Part shown: in pieces, positions 54,401 to 64,000 of the stretch
How the letters are laid out: the number at the start of each line of letters is the position of its first letter
How positions within the stretch are numbered: position 1 is the first letter of the stretch
From: Patagioenas fasciata
Taxonomy: Eukaryota > Chordata > Aves > Columbiformes > Columbidae
DNA: 64,000 bases
Assembly (NCBI RefSeq): GCF_037038585.1
Contig: NC_092560.1
Span: 84,048,049-84,112,048 of the forward strand
Reading direction: 5' to 3'
The notes under the pieces: model-generated
The model's database searches: none
Seen by the model: only the letters and a program-made list of their open reading frames with translations
Told to the model about the DNA's origin: nothing
Program-made: the position numbers and the translations under genes

Positions 54401-54744
54401 TTCTACTGTAGTTTGAATGTTATAATAACCGGAGTTTCTTTGCTTTCTCTTGCCCAGGCCACAAGGTTTCATTGCCCAGAGGCTACTGGAGCATCTTGGC
54501 TGCAATTTTCATGCCCAGGTCATCATGTCCTCCCCGGTATTTGAGCTGGTGCCAGTCGCACAGGTCACCACATTAATATTTGCTGGTGGAATTCGCTGTG
54601 GAATTACTCCCCATTGTCAAAACCTTCTCTTTTATTCCCTACAAGGCAATTTTGGGTTGTTATCACCATCACGAGCGTCTTATCCACCATCTTGAAAACC
54701 AAAGAGCAACGTGACTCTGAATTCTTCTCTCTTCCTTTTCCCAG
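51481..54744. other. Probable ME2 first intron, nothing recognised
   Basis: The block holds an (AT)n run at about 51978-51995. No exon or transposon is recognised. Confidence 0.45.
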
Positions 54745-54875
54745 GGGTGATAGGAAAGGAAGCAGCGATGTTTTCTCGCCTGCGAGCAGCCGCCGGTCCC
54801 TGCGCGATGGCGCGGCGCGGCACACACACCAAAGAGAAAGGCAAACCGCTGATGCTCAACCCGCGGACGAACAAG
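54745..54875 (+). CDS. ME2: ME2 first coding exon (mitochondrial leader)
   Basis: Acceptor CTTCCTTTTCCCAG at 54744; ATG at 54768; 36 codons to the donor at 54876. The start [20 protein letters not shown] is rich in arginine and alanine with no acidic residue before E23, typical of a matrix-targeting presequence. It is followed by [15 protein letters not shown], identical in character to human ME2. The donor GTTCGT is unusual. The 23 bases before the ATG are 5' UTR. Confidence 0.93.
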
Positions 54876-54967
54876 GTTCGTAGCGCCCTTACTTAATGGG
54901 GGCATGGCCTTCAACTCTGCCAGGGGAAATTTAGGCTGGAGATTAGAAAATTAAGCTGTATATTTGT

Positions 54968-55160
54968 CACAGAGAGAGTGGTCAGCATTGGAATGGCTGC
55001 CCAGGGAGGTACTGGACTCACCAGCCCTGGAGGTTTGTAAACTGAGATTGGCCATGGCACTTAGTGCCATGATCTGGTCAATGGACTTGAGTTGGACCAA
55101 GGCTTGGACTTGATCTCTGAGCTCTTTTCCAACCCAATCAATTCTGTGTGATTCTGTGTA
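54968..55160 (+). mobile_element. Old CR1 3'-end fragment in ME2 intron
   Basis: The segment carries GAATGGCTGCCCAGGGAGG, then CCATGGCACTTAGTGCCATG, and ends in ATTCTGTGTGATTCTGTGTA. The terminal repeated octamer is the CR1 hallmark. It belongs to a third, older subfamily than the long copies. Confidence 0.8.
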
Positions 55161-57860
55161 ATTCACAGCGATTTCCACCACCCGACCGCTTCTTTCTATC
55201 AAATGAAGAATTCTTGCTGCTCACCGGCATCGTTTTGGGGCTGGCGGAATCCAAGTCAAGCTTTAGAGGATGAAAAGCCTTAATTTCATAGCTTGCAATG
55301 GTTAATTGTGAATTCAGGCTTGCTTAGTGATAAAAGTTCGCCGCTCAGTCTGTGGCTGTGAATTGGGCCTGAGCCATATCAATAAAAAAACATCCCCATG
55401 CAGAGAGTCGGGCAGAGAGCATCTAAAAATAAGCCTTGAATGAAGCTTAGCTGGTAAATAAACATTATATTCATTCCATGCGTTGGAACTTCTCTTAGGA
55501 AAGTACATTTTGTATTCTTTCCCATCACAAAAGTGCTGTTTCCCCAATTTTTATCCCTTTAGAAATATCGAAACAATTAACGCGTAAACTAAACCTCATA
55601 AGAAACAAGACGAGGCCTTTTGATATTTGAGCTGAGCTGGCTAAAGTGACCAAGAGAGGTGACAAATTGAGCTGCCTCTAACAATATTTCCTGAGCTATG
55701 AGAGCTGGACTTGCATAACTTGATCCTTTTTTTTCTTAAATGTTTGACTCCAATGTGGGTTTTTTTGGCAAAAAATGATTCCCGAGTGTCCTGAAAAGAC
55801 GAGGAAAATATAGATCTATAGTCACATTTCTTGCACGATGCCTCAATGCGCAAGTTGTGAATATAAAGAGCGAGCTGGGAATGTTAGAGCCCGCCTGCGA
55901 AAATCAAATGGGGATTCTCATGGAGGAAAGAAATAGATTGGTGTGATTTATCAGAGCATCTCGAGACTTTTTGGGGCTCTGAACAACTTGGCCATGCCAA
56001 TTAAAATTATTTCAAACCCTGGAAGCTTTTTCCAGGTGCCGGTTGCGCAACAAACCCAATAAATGGTGCAAAGTGCTTTACCCTTTGTGTTCTCCTTGCT
56101 CACAGTGCGATATATATATAAAAAATATATATATTTTAATCCTTACCTGTCTTCTTCAGGTCTGTACTACACCTACATGGGTTGGTTGAGGTTTTTACGC
56201 TTGAAACTCAGTTTATTGTCAGGGCGGCTCGGAAAAAGGTCACGGGCTATATCGGTAACGCCCTTGATGTCGCAGCCAAACAATCGCAGGACACACTGTA
56301 ACTGCATGGCTGGCACCCGCGCGTGTTTACTGTCTTCCACCATGTTTGATTCCTACAGGGATTCGAGTTACATTTCATTGGCTCCAGGACCTTTTATTCT
56401 GCTGACAGCATTTGGAGCTCGTTGGGCGTTTCGGATGCTCTTTGGACGATCTGATTTGCTTAGCGCCGGCAATTAAAATGTTATTTATGTAGCGATAATG
56501 CTGCAGCTTCTCACCCAAGGACAGGATTTCTTCTCCTAGATGATCCCTGACCCTTCGACCGTGAATGGTCTTGATCTTCACCCTGGGACATAATTCATAG
56601 GTTTAGTTTCTTTGTGCTTGCAGAAAATGAGTTGCTCTGAATAATTTGTGGCGCTGTCTGTATTTTAGCTGACGACTTTTCTACGTCTTATTTTCTACAA
56701 TTAGTTCCGTTACCCCCTTTTCTATTACTCAATCCCTCAATACTCTTCGATTAGTTCGTTCTTTACTATTATTCCCCTTTACCCCCCAAATTTTTAGCTT
56801 CTTTAGGATTAAACACACATATACACAAATATTTCTATATATGCATATGCTTGGGCACTTGTGTGCAGGAATTCACGATCCATTTAATTCACTGGCGGGG
56901 TCACAAGCGGCGGTTTAATCCCAGAGAACCATCCCAGCTTATATAGACCATAAATCACAGTTTTATCCATATCATTCTGAGCTTCTTCAGCCCAATTTAT
57001 TGTCATCTACACCTTCCTGAATACTTAGAAACGCTGCGAGATTAAATCGTTTAATTGTTCTATTAATGAAGATGGACGCGACTTCTCTGACTTCTGATTC
57101 AGATTAAAAACGCAACGAAAATAAAACCAACCCAAAGCTCAAGCGAGTTGGACAAAATCAATAGGATAGAGCTTGAAATCCCATCAATTGCTCATCAAGA
57201 AAGATCCTGGAAAGTGCTAGAAATCGAAGATTTACATTGAATTTCGAAAGGTAGAGATCTGCGCGCTTTGAAAGGGAATTACATTCGGAAAGACGGGACT
57301 GTTTAATCTGTAACCGGCTTTTATCGCCTCGCTGAAAAGGTGCCATAAGTGCCAAAGGTAGCGGGTAATATTGGGCCTCGTTGAACTGGATTAGTTAAGT
57401 CCGGTTTTGGGTTTTTGTACTGATTTATAGGTGGTTCCACACATCCGGAGGTGGTAAAAGAACCGGTGGTGGTTTTGCTTGTAGAGATCTTGAAAGGTTG
57501 AATAACAGATTGAATCATCCAAACCCTCTGGTATATATATGATTCTGTTTTGGGAATAATAAAGATATGAAATTGAATTTAAAAAATGAAGGAGGGGAGA
57601 AATCAGAGATTTCCAAATTCTATACTGAGAAACGTCTCTGGTTGAGAGAACAAATACAGCTTTGATTTATATGAGTGAACTTTATTAATCTGCGGTGGAG
57701 ACGTGTTGTGCAATAGTGAACTTTGGGGTTTAACAGGAAGAAGCGGAGTCGAGAGACGAAGCAGCTCAAAATCCACCATCAAATTGACTTTATGCTTAGG
57801 ATCAAAGCCTGCGATTTGCTGCTGAATATAACAACGATTAGAAGTTCTATGAGAACAATT
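55161..57860. other. ME2 intron, nothing recognised
   Basis: AT-rich intron sequence with a short AT-rich microsatellite at about 56110-56136. No exon was recognised. Confidence 0.5.
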
Positions 57861-58920
57861 TGCTTGACCAACGGCATTGACTTTTATGAGGACATAACAA
57901 GATGGATGGATGATGGCAGAGCGGTGGACGTGGTCTACCTTGACTTGAGTGAGGGATTTGGCACAGTGTCCCACAGCATCCTCACAGCTGAACTGAGGGA
58001 GTGCGGTCTGGATGAGCGGGGAGTGAGGTGGAGTGGGAACTGGCTGAAGGGAAGAAGCCAGAGAGTCGTGGGCAATGGGGCAGAGTCCAGTTGAGGCCTG
58101 GATGCAGTGCAGTGCCTCAGGGGGCAGTGCTGGGGCCGCTATTGTTCAATATATTCATCAACGATTTGGACATTAAGTGTAGAGTCTTGAATGTGGGCAG
58201 GAACAACCCCAGGTTCCAGTGTAAGTTGGGGAATGAGCTGTTGGAGAGCAGTGAAAAGGGAGCTGGGGGTCCTGGGGCCAGCAGGGTGAGCATGAGCCAG
58301 CACTGGGCCCTTGTGGCCAGGAAGGCCAATGGTACCTGGGGTGGGTTAGAAGGGGGTGGTCAGTAGGTCAGAGAGGTTCTCCTGCCCCTCTGCTCTGCCC
58401 TGGGGAGACCACCCCTGGAATCTTGTGTCCAGTTGTGGCCCCTCAGCTCCAGAAGGACAGGGAACTGCTGGAGAGAGTCCAGCGCAGCCACCAAGATGCT
58501 GAAGGGAGTGGAGCATCTCCCGGGTGAGGAAAGGGTGAGGGAGCTGGGGCTCTGGAGCTGGACAAGAGGAGACTGAGGGGTGACTCATTCATGGGGATCA
58601 ATATGGAAAGGGGGAGTGTCAGGAGGATGGAGCCAGGCTCTTCTGGGTGACAACCAATGACAGGACAAGGGGTAATGGGTTCAAACTGGAACACAAGAGG
58701 TTCCACTTAAATATGAGAAGAAACTTCTTCCTGGTGAGGGTGTCAGAGCCTGGCCCAGGCTGCCCAGGGGGGTTGTGGAGTCTCCTTCTCTGCAGACATT
58801 CAAACCCGCCTGGACCCCTTCCTGTGGAACCTCAGCTGGGTGTTCCTGCTCCATGGGGGGATTGCACTGGATGAGCTTTCCAGCTCCCTTCAACCCCTGA
58901 CATTCTGGGATTCTGTGATT
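57861..58920 (+). mobile_element. CR1 LINE with internal deletion, in ME2 intron
   Basis: The copy starts at TGCTTGACCAACGGCATTG and encodes a degenerate reverse-transcriptase fragment (IDFYEDITRWMDDGRAVDVV). Around 58166-58184 it has the same GATTTGGACATTAAGTGTAG junction as the copy at 23986, so the deletion is inherited rather than independent. It ends in ATTCTGGGATTCTGTGATT. Confidence 0.95.
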
Positions 58921-59888
58921 ATATCTTCCCTAAACCACTTGCTTTGCGTAGCAGAGTTCGGTTCGGACCAAACCGAGCTCTCAGCGCCAGTAAAAACTGT
59001 GGATTAAAAGCCTCCGATGCGATGATTCCGTTTGAGCTCGTCTTAACTAAACCTGTCAACGCTTTGTTTTACTCACCTTATTTTTTAATTTCTGGTTGCA
59101 ATTAATGTCTCCGTGTGTCTGAACGAATTCATTTGCGGCCTTTGAAGCGCGCTGGGTTTTCTCTTCCGTCCGCCTTTGAGAGGACACCTGGTTTTTCTGA
59201 GCTGTAAAGAGGATTAAGGAAATTAATTGCAGTGAAAGTCGGTGGGTAACGCTAAGAGAAAGGACACCTTGTACTGCGGGTCAAAGGACACCAAAAAGTG
59301 ACTTAAATTGAAATTATTACAGTATTACAACTTAATACCACTTGAAAATCCACTGTGGTTCATGTTCTTGTAGCTCTGAAAACCCAGGTTGTCTGTAGAC
59401 TGGAAAAATGGGAATCAACTAAATAAAGATGGGGAGTTAATATGGAAGAGCAGCTGGATGGCTGCGTAATGGAAACAATATTAAAAATGATTTAAATAAG
59501 CAAAGAGAAACATTCTATACGAATCATTAATCTCTTTAATGATATTTTTTCCAAAGGAGTAATTTTATTAGTTCAAAACCAGTCAAATACGCTGATTTAT
59601 ATGAAGCAGAGCCTCCAAACTTGAGATTTATTATGACGAGCGTGATACAAATACATGGGAAAGTCTCTTCAAACAGAAGTGAAAATATATAATAATGTCT
59701 GTTTTAATTCTATATTTAATGATAAAGGTTGATATAAAGGTCAACCTTTTGTATCTTATATATAAATATATGTATTATTTTTTATGATGGGGCACCTGCC
59801 ATGAGAAGAGGACGCAGCGGCTGGTCAGAAATAGCAAATACAAATAGATTCTAATTAGAAACGCTAATTATTTCTCTCTCGTTGGCAG
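58921..59888. other. ME2 intron, nothing recognised
   Basis: AT-rich sequence between the CR1 copy and the exon acceptor. Confidence 0.5.
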
Positions 59889-60022
59889 GGCATGGCCTTC
59901 ACGTTACACGAACGGCAGATGCTCGGCTTACAAGGGCTCCTACCTCCTAAAATAGAGACGCAAGACATCCAGGCCTTACGCTTCCATAAGAATTTGGCCA
60001 AAATGACGGACCCCTTGGAAAA
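59889..60022 (+). CDS. ME2: ME2 coding exon 2
   Basis: Acceptor TCGTTGGCAG at 59888, donor GTAAAT at 60023. It encodes [20 protein letters not shown], then [19 protein letters not shown] and TDPLEK (the last codon is split). R67, which contacts the activator fumarate, is present in ALRF. Confidence 0.95.
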
Positions 60023-60613
60023 GTAAATGGAAATTGTGTTAAATTATAACACGAGGATGATCAACCGAGGTTTTTATGCCCTCGTTGGCATTTGTAGTTG
60101 GAGGTTTCATCAATCGTGCATATTGATCCCATTAGGAGGGAATTACAGGGTTAGAATTTGGAGTCTTGCGAGGTGTAATTTATTAATATCAATTAATTTT
60201 GTTGTTTCTTGATTTCGTGAAAGGATTTTGAGTATTTTATCAGGTCAGCAAAGCTGAGCATGAATTGATAGATGATATATTCATAGGTAAATTAGAAAAA
60301 TGCGGCTTTAACTTACACACCAAAGTCCTTCAAAAGGAGTTAATTTGTATTATAACTGGGTGAATTTTAAGGTTAACGGGACCAGACTTCTTTTGGATGA
60401 CAAATTTTTCCGCTGATCATTGTTTTTAACAGTAACGAGACTCCCAAGCACATCCCGCAATAAATCCATGCGTTATCTTTATTATATCGCATTATCGCAA
60501 TGCCTGTTGATGCATTAAGCATGCGTGGTGTGTCATAACCAGTGCTTTTTGTTTTAAATAAGCATAAACGTGAACTAAATTGGGGGTTTTTTGTTGGTTT
60601 TTCTTGATTTCAG

Positions 60614-60763
60614 GTATATCTACATCATGGGAATCCAAGAAAGGAATGAAAAATTGTTCTATAGGGTATTACAAGACGATATTGAGCGGTTAATGCCGAT
60701 TGTATACACACCAACTGTAGGCCTGGCCTGCTCCCAGTATGGACACATCTTCAGGAGACCAAA
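60614..60763 (+). CDS. ME2: ME2 coding exon 3 (catalytic tyrosine)
   Basis: Acceptor CTTGATTTCAG at 60613, donor GTAAGC at 60764. It encodes [20 protein letters not shown] and then [21 protein letters not shown]112 in VYTPTVG is the catalytic tyrosine and R91 is the second fumarate-site arginine. The phase (K codon split aa|g) fits the upstream exon. Confidence 0.96.
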
Positions 60764-61025
60764 GTAAGCATAACATATATATCTTGCTTATCGCTTCTTT
60801 TTTTTTGCTTGTAAATGTTTTATTTTCATGTGGATTCGGTTACACAATAGTTGTGCCAATTTGGGGAAGGAACACGAGCACGCACAAACCCCTATGGCGG
60901 ATTTGCTGGAGGAAGCTCAGCTTAAACGCGGTCCCAGCACAATCAAAGCCACGACCGACGTGTTTCTGCTGATGACAAAGGGTCCCAGGGCTGGAGAGAT
61001 TCTTGGGATGCTCTGCAGTCAATCA

Positions 61026-61689
61026 GAGAATCGTTAAGGGTGGAAAAGACCATTAAGATCATCGAATCCAACCATTAACCCAACATAACCATGGCCCTAA
61101 GCACCACATAGAATCATTTAGGGTGGAAAAGACCTTTAAGATCATCAAATCCAACCATTAACCCAACACAACCGTCTCCCTAAGCACCACATAGAATCGT
61201 TTAGGTTAGAAAAGACCCTCAAGATCATCAAATCCAACCATTAACCCAACACAACCATGACCCTAAGCACCACATAGAATCGTTTAGGTTGGAAAAGACC
61301 TTTAAGATCATCGAATCCAACCATTAACCCAACACAACCATGGGCCTAAGCACCACATAGAATCGTTTAGGGTGGAAAAGACCTTTAAGATCATCAAATC
61401 CAACCATTAACCCAACACAACCGTCTCCCTAAGCACCACATAGAATCGTTTAGGTTAGAAAAGACCCTCAGGATCATCAAATCCAACCATTAACCCAACA
61501 CAACCGTCTCCCTAAGCACCACATAGAATCGTTTAGGTTAGAAAAGACCCTCAAGATCATCAAATCCAACCATTAACCCAACACAACCATGACCCTAAGC
61601 ACCACATAGAATCATTTAGGGTGGAAAAGACCCTCAGGATCATCAAATCCAACCATTAACCCAACACAACCATGGCCCTAAGCACCATG
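61026..61689 (-). repeat. 83-bp tandem array derived from a CR1 3' end
   Basis: Eight complete units start at 61026, 61109, 61192, 61275, 61358, 61441, 61524 and 61607, and a ninth begins at 61690; the spacing is exactly 83 bases each time. Each unit contains TAGAATCRTTTAGGKTRGAA, a TCATCRAATCCAACCATTAA block and CTAAGCACCACA. Units differ at a few positions (for example CCGTCTCCC versus CCATGACCC versus CCATGGCCC). The array lies in the ME2 intron between 60763 and 62139. Confidence 0.93.
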
Positions 61690-62005
61690 TAGAATTGTTT
61701 TGGTTGGAAAAGACCCAACACCACTAAACCATGGAACCACAGAATCGTTCTGGTTGGAAAAGACTCTCAAGATGGAGTCCAACCATAACCCAACGCTAAA
61801 CCACATCGCTGAGAACCTCGTGTGTGTTTATTTTCAACCTCTCCAGGGATGGTGACTCCAGCACTGCCCTGGGCAGCCTGTTCCAATGCCCAACAGCCCT
61901 TTGGGGAAGGAATTATCCCAAATTTCCAACCTCAACCTCTCCTGGAGCAACTTGAGGCCATTTCTTCTCATCCTGGTCTTTGTTCCTTGGGAGCCGAGCT
62001 CACTA
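61690..62005 (-). mobile_element. CR1 3' fragment adjoining the 83-bp array
   Basis: After a degenerate ninth unit the sequence continues as an ordinary reverse-oriented CR1 3' region: CACAGAATCGTTCTGGTTGG at about 61738, then GGGATGGTGACTCCAGCACT and CTTGAGGCCATTTCTTC. This is the likely parent insertion whose end was tandemly amplified. Confidence 0.8.
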
Positions 62006-62138
62006 AGCCAGGCTTAGGATTGTGTTCCTTTCTCATACCCTTCCAGGGGGGCGTTTGCTCTTTGACGTTCAGTTAAATGAAGAAAACTGAAGTTTCTAAT
62101 CATCACCTATAAAATATTTCTTGGTTTCTTTCTTTCAG

Positions 62139-62214
62139 AGGATTATTTATTTCGATCTCAGACAGAGGCCATATAAGGTCAATTGTGAACAACTGGCCGG
62201 AGAACGACGTCAAG
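62139..62214 (+). CDS. ME2: ME2 coding exon 4
   Basis: Acceptor TTTCTTTCAG at 62138, donor GTACCA at 62215. The 76-nt exon encodes [20 protein letters not shown] followed by ENDVK. It is well conserved and too short to appear as a free-standing ORF. Confidence 0.93.
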
Positions 62215-62631
62215 GTACCACCGTTTAATATCTTTTTAATTGTCGTTTTTAATCTCAGTTGAGCTTCTTAAGCTTCGTTAGTATTTGACGCAAGTGTAAA
62301 TACTAAATAATGCATTGATTATGGCATCTAATGAAGTTAATAATCAACACGTGCCATTAAAATTTGTATGACCCAGTTGGGTCGAGAAGCACAAAGGGAG
62401 ATGAGGTGAGTGATGCTGATTTGAAACTTTTAATGACATTTTAAATTTAGAAATAGAAATCCTAAACCCAACTTAATAGACTTTAACATTCAGCATTATT
62501 GCTTCGAGTAAAATATTCCTTGTAATCTATTATTTGGCTGTATAAACTGTAAATTATTATTTGACTGTATAAACGTACCTGAATTTTCACCTGGAAAGAA
62601 CCCACAATTGATATCGCTCTGAAGTTTATAA

Positions 62632-62844
<213 letters not shown>

Positions 62845-62993
62845 TAATTTGTCAGCGGAATGCTGTGTTTGGGAGTCGTTTAAACGCTGGAACGCTGTGA
62901 AATAGGCCGACTTGGCTTTAAGAAACTGTTGCAAAGGTGTTACGGTGAACTCCGCTTAGCGTATCGAGCGATCTTCGTTTTCTTCTCTTTCAG

Positions 62994-63097
62994 ACGCTCC
63001 TAAAAGATCCGTTTTACATGGGCCTGTACCAAAAAAGGGATCGCTCGCAGGTCTACGATGACCTGATTGATGAATTTATGGAAGCCATTACAGACAG
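62994..63097 (+). CDS. ME2: ME2 coding exon 6
   Basis: Acceptor TTCTCTTTCAG at 62993, donor GTACAA at 63098. It encodes [20 protein letters not shown], then [14 protein letters not shown] and a split arginine codon. Clear ME2 similarity; both phases agree with the neighbours. Confidence 0.95.
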
Positions 63098-63308
63098 GTA
63101 CAACACTGAATATTCTACATGGAATTATGGCCAAAACTGCTGGGAGGTAAAGAATAAATAACACATCGGCCTTGAAATAATCATTTAAGAAATAAGGGTA
63201 AGACTAGAAGTCAAAAGACGTGGCTCTGTAGTGATTTTCCATGACCTGGAACGTGCTTATAGTTAAATATTCACAGAATGGAGCTGTTTGAAGCAGGGAA
63301 AGGCCTGA

Positions 63309-64000
<692 letters not shown>

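Overview
This is vertebrate, almost certainly avian, nuclear DNA. The evidence is the dense set of CR1 LINE 3' ends (about 11 long copies plus several short ones, roughly 15% of the window), spliced genes with GT/AG introns, and three recognisable genes in the order SKA1 - MAPK4 - ME2, all on the + strand. This is the vertebrate block equivalent to human 18q21. From general knowledge that block is Z-linked in chicken, so Z (or W) linkage is plausible here but cannot be read from the sequence. The high load of similar CR1 copies would fit a CR1-rich bird lineage; that is inference.

Layout: 1-9.7 kb holds the 3' half of SKA1 (four coding exons at 230-278, 2152-2289, 5322-5491 and 8854-9002; three CR1 copies lie in its introns). 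9.0-20.1 kb is intergenic with two CR1 copies and ends in a G-rich minisatellite (18.5-20.15 kb). That array abuts a small CpG island with a perfect CRE and a first-exon-like donor (20.15-20.48 kb), followed by a 19-bp minisatellite (20.5-21.16 kb). 21-33 kb has only CR1 copies and unassigned DNA and may be the 5' intron of MAPK4. MAPK4 (ERK4) is complete in its coding part: five coding exons from 33201 to 42992, 580 codons, with the atypical S-E-G activation motif and the FRIEDE docking motif. Its second coding-region intron carries an uninterrupted 838-nt purine tract.

Between MAPK4 and ME2 lie a CpG-rich patch (44.54-44.94 kb) and a 2.7-kb 19-bp minisatellite (46.77-49.45 kb). No MRO gene is seen there, unlike in human. 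A CpG-island promoter with three inverted CCAAT boxes (50.6-51.5 kb) probably starts ME2. Its coding exons begin at 54768 (mitochondrial leader) and run to 63511, seven exons giving residues 1 to about 281. The gene continues past the right edge. An ME2 intron contains an 83-bp tandem array made from a CR1 3' end.

The three genes have unrelated jobs: SKA1 in kinetochore-microtubule attachment, MAPK4 in atypical MAP-kinase/MK5 signalling, ME2 in mitochondrial NAD-malic enzyme metabolism. They are neighbours by ancestral synteny, not an operon. The very long ORFs in the window are by-products of tandem repeats, not genes. I found no wholly new coding system; the most interesting signals are the repeat structures and the untested promoter and short-exon predictions.
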